The position numbers were made by a program, and so were the translations under genes. The notes under the pieces are model-generated. The model was not told where the DNA came from, searched no databases, and worked only from the letters and a program-made list of their open reading frames with translations. A DNA stretch of 64,000 nucleotides, taken from assembly GCF_001989615.1 (NCBI RefSeq), contig NZ_CP019067.1:1364001-1428000 (forward strand). Direction: 5' to 3'. Shown here piece by piece: positions 8,696 to 18,751 of the stretch (its first letter is position 1; each line of letters opens with the position of its first letter). This DNA comes from Halorientalis sp. IM1011. Lineage in GTDB: Archaea > Halobacteriota > Halobacteria > Halobacteriales > Haloarculaceae.

Positions 8696-9127
8696 ATGAG
8701 GGATCGGAGGGACGCTCCGGGGGGAGACCGGTCGATCAGGAACGCCAAGCGCCACGAGCGATCCGTCGAGGGCCGCGGCGTCCGCCGCGGGCCGGACGCC
8801 GACGCTGGCGTCGGTCCGAGCGCGGGACCGGCCGACGGCCCGGCCGGTGACGATCGGACCGAGCGAGCGATGGCGGACGTGAGCTGGCACCTCGACATGG
8901 TCGAACAGCAGGATCCGGAGAATCAGGATCACCGGATCCGGGAAGCGCGGAGCATCTCCAGAGACCTCTCGACCGGCACGCCGTCGAAGGCGACCGCGCG
9001 CAACCGCACCCAGCAGGTCGACGACCTGCTCCAGCGCGCCGACACCACCGGCGACCCCGACGCCGACTCTCACGTCGACACCGCCCGCCAGATGGTGCGC
9101 GATCTGCTCTGGTGGATCAAGCCCTGA
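8696..9127 (+). CDS. hypothetical protein, paralog of the protein at 7191-7508
   Basis: Function unknown. From ATG 8696 it is 143 aa, but the first 58 residues are Arg/Gly/Pro/Asp-rich low complexity, and an internal ATG at 8870 (MADVSWHLDMVEQQDPENQD) gives an 85-aa core that may be the real protein. The core aligns with the gene at 7191 (IREARSISRDLSTGT, TQQVDDLLQRADTTGDPDAD) and is all-helical in appearance, ending WWIKP. It sits just outside tRNA-Phe, at the entrance of the accessory island. Confidence 0.7.
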   Translation: MRDRRDAPGGDRSIRNAKRHERSVEGRGVRRGPDADAGVGPSAGPADGPAGDDRTERAMADVSWHLDMVEQQDPENQDHRIREARSISRDLSTGTPSKATARNRTQQVDDLLQRADTTGDPDADSHVDTARQMVRDLLWWIKP

Positions 9128-9399
9128 GCGGCGGTTCCGTCAGATTCGAGCCCCGTAGCCGTTACCCGATCCACTCGCTGTCGAGACGCCCGTCGTCGGT
9201 CGTATACGGTATTCAAGCTCTCTGCCTCAGCGTTTCAGCAGACCGCTTACGCCACCGTTCAGTAACGGTTTTCGGAGACCCGTCACTTAACGCAAAGTCG
9301 TCTAGGTTCTCCGACCCTCCGTTTACTCAGCCTCGGACACGGCCATCTAACTAAACGATCTGCGAAAAGCATTTACTAACACGGTGCGAAGCGGAGCTA

Positions 9400-10608
9400 A
9401 TGAAAGACGGGTACCTCGTCGATTCACCGGCGCCGGGAAAGTACCTGTCCGCCGATTCCGGCGCTTCGCTTCCCGCGTCGAAGTTCTACCTGCCGAACAA
9501 CCTGCCGCCGTCGATAGAGCTGTCACCGGCGGTCATCGAGGCGAACGGCCGGGCGATGCACTCGCTCGGTCGGCTCGACGGGTTCTGGAGCGAGATCGAA
9601 GACCCCGACGCGGCGTTCGGGCTGTTCGTCTACAAGGAGGCCGAGCAGTCGTCGCAGGTGGAGGGGACGCAGGTGACCGTCTCGGACATGTTGCGGAAGG
9701 GAACCGACTCGAAGGACGTCCGGGAAGCCCGGAACTACGCCGAGGCGTTACGGGCCGCGACGAGGGAACTGCTCCGAGAGGGACGAAGCCGTCGGAACCT
9801 CTCCCTCGACCTCGTTACGTCGCTTCACGAGTCGCTCATGGAGTCCGGCCGAACGGACGACGAGGATCCCCGTCCAGGGGAGTTCCGCTCAAGGTACGTC
9901 TGGATCGAAGAGGAAAATCAGAACGGCTACGGAACCAACGTCCGGTTCGTCCCGCCGAAGCCGAGCGCCGCGGAGTCGAAGATGGAGAACTTCGAGGAGT
10001 ACATGCAGTCGGACGGTGAGTACCCCGATCTGGTCGATATCGGGCTCCTCCACTATCAGCTCGAGACCATCCACCCGTTCGTCGACGGGAACGGACGCGT
10101 GGGGCGTCTCCTCATCGTCTTGCTGCTGATCGCGTCGGATATCCTCGTCCACCCGCTCTTCTATCTCAGCTCCTACATCCGCCGCAACCGCGACGAGTAC
10201 ACCGACCTCCTGTTGGCAGTCAACGAGGAGGGCGAGTGGAACGCCTGGCTCGAATTCTTCCTCGACGGAATCCGAGAGCAGGCCGACGAAGCGTTCAGCC
10301 GCGCGAAGCTCCTCCTCCGGCTGCGGACGGAGTACCGAGAGCGGTACAGCGACGCCGCGCCGTCCGTCCGAGAACTCGCCGACGTCGCCTTCGTCGAACC
10401 GATTTTCACCGCCTCTCGGGCGGCGGAACTGATCGACATGTCGTACCCGGCGGCCAACAAGGCGGTCGACCGTCTCGAGGCGGACGGACTGCTCGAGGAA
10501 CGGACCGGCAAAGAGCGATACCGAGAGTTCCGGGCCACGGACGTCCTCGACGTCCTGAATCGGGACGTCGAAGAGATCCCGTCACCAGGTGAACTCATGG
10601 CCGAGTGA
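9400..10608 (+). CDS. Fic family protein, class II (protein AMPylase) with C-terminal winged helix
   Basis: Transfers AMP (or another nucleotide) from NTP to a hydroxyl of a target protein. The Fic core motif HPFVDGNGRVGR is intact at residues 225-236 (catalytic His225, phosphate-binding Asp229-Gly-Asn-Gly-Arg). An N-terminal Fic_N region holds the auto-inhibitory SxxxEG motif (S84-S-Q-V-E88-G), so activity should be gated as in class II Fic enzymes. Residues 320-385 look like a winged helix (TASRAAELIDMSYPAANKAV), common in this Fic subtype. Length is 402 aa. Upstream DNA (9230-9399) is unusually AT-rich, with TATA-like TTTACTAA near 9371. Target unknown; possibly a stand-alone regulator or a defence/toxin component. 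Confidence 0.93.
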   Translation: MKDGYLVDSPAPGKYLSADSGASLPASKFYLPNNLPPSIELSPAVIEANGRAMHSLGRLDGFWSEIEDPDAAFGLFVYKEAEQSSQVEGTQVTVSDMLRKGTDSKDVREARNYAEALRAATRELLREGRSRRNLSLDLVTSLHESLMESGRTDDEDPRPGEFRSRYVWIEEENQNGYGTNVRFVPPKPSAAESKMENFEEYMQSDGEYPDLVDIGLLHYQLETIHPFVDGNGRVGRLLIVLLLIASDILVHPLFYLSSYIRRNRDEYTDLLLAVNEEGEWNAWLEFFLDGIREQADEAFSRAKLLLRLRTEYRERYSDAAPSVRELADVAFVEPIFTASRAAELIDMSYPAANKAVDRLEADGLLEERTGKERYREFRATDVLDVLNRDVEEIPSPGELMAE

Positions 10609-10733
10609 CGTCGGATGGCGGCGCTGGAAGGGGAATCGGGGAACCCCGGCAGCGGATACCACCCGACCGAGCGGTTCCGGGTTTTCCCGCCCGCGGAAGA
10701 GTCCGTACCACCGACACCTCCACCTGCCACACG

Positions 10734-10741
10734 TATTTGAA
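10734..10741 (+). promoter_or_regulatory. TATA box for the Mig-type glycosylase
   Basis: TATTTGAA is centred about 26 bases before the ATG at 10763, consistent with a leaderless mRNA separate from the Fic transcript. Confidence 0.45.
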
Positions 10742-10762
10742 GCATAACGCGCGAGACTACCT

Positions 10763-11413
10763 ATGCCGACGAGTCGTCGAAAGGGGTTACAGGAGCGGTT
10801 ACTCGAGTGGTACGACGAAAACGGCCGTCACGACCTCCCGTGGCGCGAGGAAGGGCGGTCGGTGTTCGAGGTTTTGATCGCGGAAGTCCTGCTCCAGCGC
10901 ACGACGGCGACCGCGGTCGCCGGCGCGTACGTTCCCGTCGTTTCCCGGTACCCGTCGCCCGAGGCGATGGTCGCCGCGCCATCCGGGGAGATACGCGACC
11001 GCATCGCTCCGCTGGGCCTCTCGAAGCGCGCGGCCTATTTGGAACGGATATCGGGGCAGCTGCTCGATCGCCACTCCGGTCGGGTACCGCGAGTCCGCTC
11101 GGATCTATCGCGGCTCCACGGGGTGGGGGAGTACACCGCGAGGTCGGTTTCGGTCCATTCTCACGGCGAACCCGTCGCGGCCGTGGACACGAACGTCGAG
11201 CGGTTGCTGTCCAGGTTCTACGGCATCGATCCCGACGAAAGCGGCGTCCAAGGCCTCGCAGACGACCTCACGCCGCCGGGACGCAGTAGCGACTTCCTCC
11301 ACGCCATGCTCGACTTCGCCGCCGCGGTGTGTACCGCTCGGTCACCGAATTGCTTGGTCTGTCCGATCAGCGCCGACTGTGAGAGCCCGGAGAACAAAGA
11401 CGAGAGGAGGTGA
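10763..11413 (+). CDS. HhH-GPD DNA glycosylase with Fe-S cluster, Mig-type T:G mismatch (thymine-DNA) glycosylase
   Basis: Base-excision repair enzyme of 216 aa. It has LPWREEGRSVFEVLIAEVLL then QRTTATAV (N-terminal part), helix-hairpin-helix LHGVGEYTARSV with the Tyr seen in Mig/MutY-like enzymes, catalytic Asp in AAVDTNVERLL, and a C-terminal C-x6-C-x2-C-x5-C cluster. It resembles the Methanothermobacter T:G mismatch glycosylase (Mig.MthI) more than EndoIII, which has Lys at the Tyr position. In the known case Mig repairs deaminated 5-methylcytosine next to a cytosine methylase; no such methylase is in this window. It follows the Fic gene by 154 bases with its own promoter. MutY-like A:G activity is the main alternative. 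Confidence 0.85.
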   Translation: MPTSRRKGLQERLLEWYDENGRHDLPWREEGRSVFEVLIAEVLLQRTTATAVAGAYVPVVSRYPSPEAMVAAPSGEIRDRIAPLGLSKRAAYLERISGQLLDRHSGRVPRVRSDLSRLHGVGEYTARSVSVHSHGEPVAAVDTNVERLLSRFYGIDPDESGVQGLADDLTPPGRSSDFLHAMLDFAAAVCTARSPNCLVCPISADCESPENKDERR

Positions 11414-11429
11414 TAATCCGGGAATTCGA

Positions 11430-11442
11430 GCGGATTCGAACC
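11430..11442. repeat. truncated copies of a tRNA T-arm beside tRNA-Val
   Basis: GCGGATTCGAACC is identical to 11543-11555 within tRNA-Val, 113 bases away on its 3' side. A second T-arm-like fragment (GGGTTCGAACCGCC) lies at 11479-11492. Between them and the tRNA there is a perfect 11-bp inverted repeat, CTTGCTGCTGC (11499-11509) with GCAGCAGCAAG (11523-11533). None can fold as a tRNA. Confidence 0.6.
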
Positions 11443-11533
11443 GGAGCCCGTTGCTCAATCCGTTGCGCGCGACTGGCAGGGTTCGAACCGCCCTCACGCT
11501 TGCTGCTGCTCACGGTTCGTTCGCAGCAGCAAG

Positions 11534-11607
11534 TGGGTTCGGGCGGATTCGAACCACCGACCTCGGCCTTGTAAAGGCCGCGTCATAACCGACTAGACCA
11601 CGAACCC
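11534..11607 (-). tRNA. tRNA-Val(TAC)
   Basis: On the minus strand it has acceptor stem GGGTTCG/CGAACCC, anticodon stem GGCCT/AGGCC with loop holding TAC, and T-arm GGTGG TTCGAAT CCGCC (wobble-containing). The discriminator base A is at 11534; CCA is not encoded. It closes the right side of the Fic/glycosylase island. Confidence 0.93.
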
Positions 11608-11691
11608 GTACTCGACCCAAGCCCACGCCGAAGAATAACACTTACTCTCTCGGTCGACAGCCTTACCCCGTCGACCCCACACCTCTCGACC

Positions 11692-12195
11692 ATGCCGTCC
11701 CGGGCCGTCAACGCGATCACGGCGGGGTTGCTCCTGATCCTCGCCGTCGCCCTCGTCGTCCAGTTCGGGTTCCTCACGCCACCGCTGGACCCGAGCGACT
11801 ACGAGAACGCCACGCTCACCGTCCGGGACGACAACGGCACGACGCTCGCCACCGTCGACGTCCGCGTCGCCGACACCGACCGCAAACGCTACGTCGGCCT
11901 CAGCGAAACCGCCAGCCTCGACCCCGGCGAGGGCATGCTGTTCGTCCACGACGGCGTCGACACCCGCGCCTACGTCATGCGGAACATGTCCGTCCCGCTC
12001 GACATCCTCTTTCTCGCCCCGAACGGCACGATCACGACGATCCACCACGCAGCCACCGAACCCGGCGAGAGCGGCGACGAGCTCACGAAGTACGAGGGCC
12101 GCGGGAAGTACGTCCTGGAAGTCCCGCGCGGCTACACGAACGAGACCGGGATCGACGAGGGCGACACCGTCGAGATTCCCGATGAGATCGAGTGA
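11692..12195 (+). CDS. DUF192 family protein, membrane-anchored
   Basis: DUF192 protein of 167 aa; the family's function is not established, and its fold suggests an extracytoplasmic ligand-binding beta domain. An N-terminal membrane helix (AGLLLILAVALVVQFGF, residues 10-26) anchors it outside the cell. The DUF192 signature follows: RYVGLSETASLDPGEGMLFV, AYVMRNMSVPLDILFLAPNG and TITTIHHAATEPG. Its neighbour at 12242 is a tandem paralog with the same blocks. Confidence 0.88.
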   Translation: MPSRAVNAITAGLLLILAVALVVQFGFLTPPLDPSDYENATLTVRDDNGTTLATVDVRVADTDRKRYVGLSETASLDPGEGMLFVHDGVDTRAYVMRNMSVPLDILFLAPNGTITTIHHAATEPGESGDELTKYEGRGKYVLEVPRGYTNETGIDEGDTVEIPDEIE

Positions 12196-12212
12196 CCCCG
12201 ACGAGCGCACGA

Positions 12213-12218
12213 TTTATT
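12213..12218 (+). promoter_or_regulatory. TATA box that decides the start of the second DUF192 gene
   Basis: TTTATT is centred 27 bases before GTG 12242. This supports a leaderless GTG start there rather than the ATG at 12182 that overlaps the preceding gene. Confidence 0.45.
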
Positions 12219-12241
12219 CCGGTTCGCGTGGAGAGTCCGCC

Positions 12242-12817
12242 GTGGTCCGGAACGCCCTGCTGATCGTGGCGGTGGTGGGAACGCTCGCCCTCGCGGGCTG
12301 TACCGGCGGCCCGAGCGGAGCGACGCCGACCGAGACGACCGACGTGACCGACACGACGACGAACCCGAACAACGAGGCAAATGGGACGGAACCACAGGTC
12401 GAACTCCGGGACGCGAACGGGACGGTGCTGGGGACCGTATCGGTCGCCATCGCGGACAACGGGAGCGAGCGGTGGACAGGTCTCAGCGAGACCGAGCGGT
12501 TGAACGAGAGCGAGGGGATGCTGTTCGTCTACGACTCGCCCCAGCGGAACGCGGCGTACGTCATGCGGGACATGGACTTCCCGCTGGACATCGTCTTCGT
12601 CGCCCCGAACGGCACGATCACGACCATCCACCACGCCGCCACCGAGCCGGGCGTGGCCGAGGAGAACCTCACGCACTACCCGGGCGACGGGCAGTACGTG
12701 CTGGAGGTGAACCGCGGGTACACCAACCGCACCGGTCTCACCGTGGGCGACACGGTCGCGATACCGGCCGAGATCGCCACGTCGGACGCGACGCCGAATC
12801 CCGGCAGCGAGGACTGA
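12242..12817 (+). CDS. DUF192 family lipoprotein
   Basis: Tandem paralog of the preceding gene. From GTG 12242 the protein (191 aa) begins with a short signal peptide and the lipobox LAGC (Cys at residue 20), so it is probably a lipid-anchored exported protein. A Thr/Asn-rich linker (residues 21-45) leads to the DUF192 domain (RWTGLSETERLNESEGMLFV, VAPNGTITTIHHAATEPG). An alternative ATG at 12182 would bury the signal peptide behind 20 extra residues. The duplicated core is strongly conserved at DNA level. Confidence 0.88.
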   Translation: MVRNALLIVAVVGTLALAGCTGGPSGATPTETTDVTDTTTNPNNEANGTEPQVELRDANGTVLGTVSVAIADNGSERWTGLSETERLNESEGMLFVYDSPQRNAAYVMRDMDFPLDIVFVAPNGTITTIHHAATEPGVAEENLTHYPGDGQYVLEVNRGYTNRTGLTVGDTVAIPAEIATSDATPNPGSED

Positions 12818-12878
12818 GAGCCGGAGCAGGCCGCCGCCAAGCGAGGGGCTTTTGCGGAGCCGGCACGTTACGCTGGTG

Positions 12879-14822
<1,944 letters not shown>

Positions 14823-14829
14823 CGGCCCT

Positions 14830-15186
14830 CTAGACTCGCTCGACGAACGTCGCGTCGGCGGACGTCTTCCCCTTGTTGAACGAGAGGACTTTCGCGCGGA
14901 TCACGTCACCCTCCGAGGTCGAGTCGGGCACGTCCTCGGTGAACAGGACGAACCCTTCGACCTTGCCGACGGCGACCCGGTCGCCGGAGTGGTGGTCGGT
15001 GAACTCGGTGATTCCGAACTCGTAGGTCTCGCCCAGTTCGACCGGCGGGTCCCGTTCCTGTGCGGCCTCGTGTGCTCGTTTCGACTCGCGTGCGCCCGAG
15101 GACGAGCGCCACCGCCGGAGGAGGACGATCACCAGCAGGAGAACGACCACGGCCGCGACGCCGCCCCCGATCCAGAGTGGTTGCAT
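14830..15186 (-). CDS. membrane-anchored TRAM domain protein
   Basis: Small protein of 118 aa with one N-terminal membrane helix (IGGGVAAVVVLLLVIVLL), a basic Arg/Ser segment and a C-terminal TRAM domain (about residues 50-118: GETYEFGITEFTDHHSGDRV, VEGFVLFTEDVPDSTSEGDV). TRAM domains bind RNA; the anchor would place it at the inner membrane face. The start at ATG 15186 removes an arginine-rich artefact. A related TRAM domain is at the end of aIF2-beta in this window. Confidence 0.88.
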   Translation of the reverse strand: MQPLWIGGGVAAVVVLLLVIVLLRRWRSSSGARESKRAHEAAQERDPPVELGETYEFGITEFTDHHSGDRVAVGKVEGFVLFTEDVPDSTSEGDVIRAKVLSFNKGKTSADATFVERV

Positions 15187-15287
15187 ACGCGCCCCTGCGA
15201 GCGCCGGCGGGTATAGGTTTGTGGCTCGCGACGGTGCGCCCGCCCGCGCCGGGGCGCTTACGTGCCCGCCGTCCGAGGACACCGGTA

Positions 15288-16037
15288 ATGCACCTCGCCG
15301 AGGCCACCTGGACCGACGCCGACGCCGCCGACGCCGACCTCGCCGTCCTCCCGGTCGGCAGCACCGAACAGCACGGCCCCCACGCACCGCTTGGGACGGA
15401 CGTTCTCACCGCCGAAGCCGTCGCCGAGCGTGGCGCGGACCGCTACGAGAGCGAGACCGACGAGTCCGTCGTGGTGGCACCCCCGATCCCGGTGGGCGTC
15501 GCCGAGGAACACCGCCAGTTCACCGGGACGCTGTGGGTGAGCGAGGACACCTTCCGGGACTACGTGCGCGAGACCGTCGAGAGCCTGCAGTCCCACGGCT
15601 GGCAACGAGTCGTCGTCGTCAACGGCCACGGCGGCAACGTCGCCGCGCTCCGGGAGACCTGCGCTCGCGTCACCCGCCACACCGACGGGTACGCGACCGC
15701 CTTCACCTGGTTCGATGCCGTCGATCCCGACGAGGTGACGATGGGCCACGGCGGCCCCCTCGAAACGAGCGCGCTGGCCTATCTTCATCCGGAACTGGTC
15801 CGGGAGGATCGACTGGACGAGGCTGCCGCGGGCGGTGCCGACGGCTGGGGCGAGTGGCACAGTGGTGTCAATCTGGCCTACGACAGCGCGGAGTTCAGCG
15901 AGAACGGGACGGTCGGGGACCCCCGCGAGGGGGACCCAGAACTCGGCGAGCGACTGGTCGACGACGCGGCGACGGCGCTGTCGGCGCTACTGGAGCGAGT
16001 GGCGGACCGCGATCTCGAACTGCCGGACCACCGCTAA
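15288..16037 (+). CDS. creatininase family metal-dependent hydrolase (possible ArfB-like formamide hydrolase)
   Basis: Metal-dependent amidohydrolase of 249 aa. The metal-binding signature is visible as VGSTEQHGPHAPLGTDVLTA (E, H, D ligands), plus VVVNGHGGN and MGHGGPLETS. Archaeal creatininase-family proteins include ArfB, the deformylase of the flavin/F420 pathway; this protein could be that enzyme, but the sequence alone does not prove it. The start at ATG 15288 (MHLAEATWTDADAADADL) matches the family. The stop codon overlaps the convergent gene at 16034 by four bases. Confidence 0.88.
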   Translation: MHLAEATWTDADAADADLAVLPVGSTEQHGPHAPLGTDVLTAEAVAERGADRYESETDESVVVAPPIPVGVAEEHRQFTGTLWVSEDTFRDYVRETVESLQSHGWQRVVVVNGHGGNVAALRETCARVTRHTDGYATAFTWFDAVDPDEVTMGHGGPLETSALAYLHPELVREDRLDEAAAGGADGWGEWHSGVNLAYDSAEFSENGTVGDPREGDPELGERLVDDAATALSALLERVADRDLELPDHR

Positions 16038-16501
16038 TCGGCGGCTTCGGCTTCCTCGGCTTCGGCGTCCGCCTCGGCCTCGGCGTCTCCCTCCGCGTCG
16101 TCCTCGGCAGCGGCGTGGGCGTCGTCGAGCGCGCCGCGCAGTTCCGGGACGGTGCTAGCGAGGTCGCTGACTTGCTCGTGGGCGTCCTCGATGTCGGCGA
16201 AGACCTCGTCGAGCGTCTCGATCTCCTCGGCGAGGTCGTCGGCGTCCTCGAAGGCGTCGGCGCGTTCGCCCATCGTGTACCACTTTTTGGCGTCGGTGAG
16301 GTGGTCCTCGGCCTCGCCGGGGTCGAGCGCCGACCGCAGGCCGTTGAGGACGCCCAGCGTGTTGTCGGCGTCGACGTCCCAGATGGCGTCGCCCTCGGGC
16401 AGCGCCTCGCGGGCCTTCCCGAGCGATTCCTCGACGTCCTCGCGCATCTCGGAAGCCGCCTCGTCGAACAGATCGTCGTCGTCCAGAGTCGTCTGACCCA
16501 T
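16034..16501 (-). CDS. acidic helical haloarchaeal protein (DUF5790-like)
   Basis: Function unknown. The 155-residue protein is strongly acidic and helical (MREDVEESLGKAREALPEGD, WYTMGERADAFEDADDLAEE), with a C-terminal run of alternating Asp/Ala/Glu from about residue 128 to the end. It resembles the haloarchaeal DUF5790 family. A TATA-like TTTTTATACC lies upstream on this strand at about 16524-16533. Confidence 0.8.
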   Translation of the reverse strand: MGQTTLDDDDLFDEAASEMREDVEESLGKAREALPEGDAIWDVDADNTLGVLNGLRSALDPGEAEDHLTDAKKWYTMGERADAFEDADDLAEEIETLDEVFADIEDAHEQVSDLASTVPELRGALDDAHAAAEDDAEGDAEAEADAEAEEAEAAD

Positions 16502-16605
16502 ATCGTCTAATTCGACGGGAGAGGGTATAAAAACCCGCCCGAAAGTGAAAGTGTAATCGCAGGACGGCGAGGGCCCGGGTTAGAGCGGATCGAAGCGGAC
16601 GACGA

Positions 16606-17595
16606 TCACTCCCGGACGGCAGTTCGCTGGTCGGGGATCAGGTCGAGGTCGTCGTCGGTGTCGCCGAGCACCAGCAGCGTGTAGTAGCGCAGGAACGTCT
16701 GGAGCGGGACCTGCACGAGGGCGACCGCGGCCAGCACGAGGGAGACGTAGACGATCAGGAGGACGGCCAGCACGGCAATCACGGCCGTCGTGAACGTGCC
16801 GCCACCGACGAAGAAGGCGGCGACGCCGACCACGAGGAAGGGGATAGCCAGCGCGACAGCGGCGATGCCGATCACGGTCGCCGCGGCCAGTCCGATGACG
16901 ATGTTGAGCAGGAAGGCCACGAGAACGTAGGTGGCGTACTGCCAGAGGTTGGTCCGGAGCGTCGACCAGAAGCGCCGCCAGCCGCCGATGATCGACCGGT
17001 CCTGCAGGACGACGACGGGGACGACGAAGTCGACGGTGAACCCGTCGATCAGGGCGACGAGGGGGAACAGAACGAGGATCAGCGGCAGCGCCAGCAGGAC
17101 GGCCGAGAGGATCTGTGCGTCGGACCACGATAGGACGGGACCGGCCGGGCCGGCGACGGCGACCACGCCGACGACCGCTCCCGCGGCGAGCAGGAAGACC
17201 ACGAGCCGGAAGGCGAACAGCCGGAGGCCAGCGCTCAGGTACCGCCGGGCGTACCGCCTGACGTGGACCGCATCGCTGCGGAGCGATTCGACGAAGACGA
17301 ACTCCATGATCGAGCCGATCACCCCGAGAACGAGGACGAACGCGGCGACGACGACGGCGACCAGCGCGAGCAGGACCAGCACGTCCTCCGGAATTGGCTC
17401 GGGAAGTTCCGAGATCTCACCGCCGGAACTCGACATCGAGGAACCGCCGTTGACCGGGCCGTTCAGGCCGAACCCGCCAGCGACGAAAAAGGCGACGACC
17501 GCGAGCCTGAGCCACCGGGATCGGTCGACGGGGAAGAGGAATGCACGGGTCGCATCGAGCGCGTCACCGACATCGTCGACTGCATAGAGGGCCAT
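16606..17595 (-). CDS. multi-spanning membrane protein (DUF7544-like)
   Basis: Function unknown. The 329-aa protein begins MALYAVDDVGDALDATRAFL followed by DRSRWLRLAVVAFFVAGGFG, a layout shared by a haloarchaeal family of integral membrane proteins. About seven hydrophobic segments are visible, two of them long and Val/Ala-rich. An in-frame ATG at 17613 lies six codons upstream. It follows MptD by about 70 bases in the same direction and may be cotranscribed. Confidence 0.82.
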   Translation of the reverse strand: MALYAVDDVGDALDATRAFLFPVDRSRWLRLAVVAFFVAGGFGLNGPVNGGSSMSSSGGEISELPEPIPEDVLVLLALVAVVVAAFVLVLGVIGSIMEFVFVESLRSDAVHVRRYARRYLSAGLRLFAFRLVVFLLAAGAVVGVVAVAGPAGPVLSWSDAQILSAVLLALPLILVLFPLVALIDGFTVDFVVPVVVLQDRSIIGGWRRFWSTLRTNLWQYATYVLVAFLLNIVIGLAAATVIGIAAVALAIPFLVVGVAAFFVGGGTFTTAVIAVLAVLLIVYVSLVLAAVALVQVPLQTFLRYYTLLVLGDTDDDLDLIPDQRTAVRE

Positions 17596-17667
17596 ACCGG
17601 GGATTTCAGCCACCAGCTACATCGGTTTTGTGTTGGATCGACGGGTCGGCCCCACGGCTGTGGCCGC

Positions 17668-18015
17668 TCAGCCCTCGACCTCGACGAGTCGCATCAGGGG
17701 ATACCCGTCTTCCATCTCCATCCGGGTACGGACTACCGTCCCCTCGTAGTCGATCACGATCTCCACGTCGAGAAAGCGGCCGGTGAGTTCGGTGTAGTCG
17801 GCGGGATCGTCCGCGAGAGCCCGGTCGAGTTCCTCGGTCAGTACCTCGACGGTCACCGCCTCGCAGTGGGGCTGGTTCTCGATGGCCTCCTCCATGGCGC
17901 GGGCGAGTGAGTCGGCGCTGTCCGGACTCAGCGGCGTGCCCGCGAACTGGTGGTACAGCGAGCCGAACTTGATGCCCGCCTCGAAACAGGCGGTCTGGGC
18001 GTCGGTCGGATCCAT
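17668..18015 (-). CDS. mptD: archaeal dihydroneopterin aldolase, MptD
   Basis: Cleaves 7,8-dihydroneopterin to 6-hydroxymethyl-dihydropterin and glycolaldehyde in pterin/folate synthesis. The block CFEAGIKFGSLYHQFAGTPLS (residues 10-30) is the hallmark of the archaeal MptD family, unrelated to bacterial FolB. The C-terminal DGYPLMRLVEVEG also matches. Length is 115 aa from ATG 18015 (118 from 18024). It is divergent from aIF2-beta, with 120 bases between the starts. Confidence 0.9.
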   Translation of the reverse strand: MDPTDAQTACFEAGIKFGSLYHQFAGTPLSPDSADSLARAMEEAIENQPHCEAVTVEVLTEELDRALADDPADYTELTGRFLDVEIVIDYEGTVVRTRMEMEDGYPLMRLVEVEG

Positions 18016-18135
18016 ACCGGCCACGGGACCGGCACGGGCAAGTGTGTTCCGGGGCGTGGGCTGCTGGCTCGCCCCCGCGGAGCGCGCTACGGTTCACCAC
18101 GGAACGCCTTTAGGTGTCGACCGACTCCGGAGTGT

Positions 18136-18750
18136 ATGGACTACGACGTCGCGCTCGACCGCGCCTACGAGGCGCTGCCCGAGCGAACAGCGACCCAGCA
18201 GCGACTCCAGATCCCCGACCCCGCCGCCCAGGAGGACGGTGCGTTCACCCGGCTGACGAACCTCAAAGCCATCGCGGACGAACTGTCCCGCGACCCGGAA
18301 CACGTCCACCGCTACGTCCAGCGGGAGTTCGGGACCAACGGCGACTTCGACGGCGACCGGAGCCGCTACAACGGCACCTTCTCCGCCGCCGACTTCGAGG
18401 CCGTGCTCGACGCCTACGCCGAGGAGTACGTGATCTGTTCGGAGTGTGGCCTGCCCGACACCAAACTCACCACCGAGGACCGGACGCAGATGCTCCGGTG
18501 TGAGGCCTGCGGTGCCTTCCGCCCGGTCGACAAGCGCTCGACGAAATCGTCGAGTCAGAGCAACACCGCCACCCTCGAAGAGGGCGAGACCTACCAGGTA
18601 AAGATCACCGGGATGGGGCGCAAAGGCGACGGCGTCGCCGAGAAAGGCAAGTACCGCATCTTCGTCCCCGGCACGAGCGAGGGCGACGTGGTGCAGGTCT
18701 ACATCGACAACATCAGCGGGACGCTGGCCTTCGCCCGCCCGGTGCAGTAA
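18136..18750 (+). CDS. translation initiation factor aIF2 subunit beta with C-terminal TRAM domain
   Basis: Beta subunit of the factor that delivers initiator tRNA to the ribosome. After the N-terminal IF2B/IF5 domain (RLTNLKAIADELSRDPEHVH, residues 37-85) there is a zinc ribbon with two CxxC pairs (CSECGLPDT and CEACGAFRP). A linker then leads to a TRAM domain at about residues 150-204 (GETYQVKITGMGRKGDGVAE), a haloarchaeal extension absent from most archaeal aIF2-beta. Start is ATG 18136; length is 204 aa. Confidence 0.93.
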   Translation: MDYDVALDRAYEALPERTATQQRLQIPDPAAQEDGAFTRLTNLKAIADELSRDPEHVHRYVQREFGTNGDFDGDRSRYNGTFSAADFEAVLDAYAEEYVICSECGLPDTKLTTEDRTQMLRCEACGAFRPVDKRSTKSSSQSNTATLEEGETYQVKITGMGRKGDGVAEKGKYRIFVPGTSEGDVVQVYIDNISGTLAFARPVQ

Positions 18751-18751
18751 C

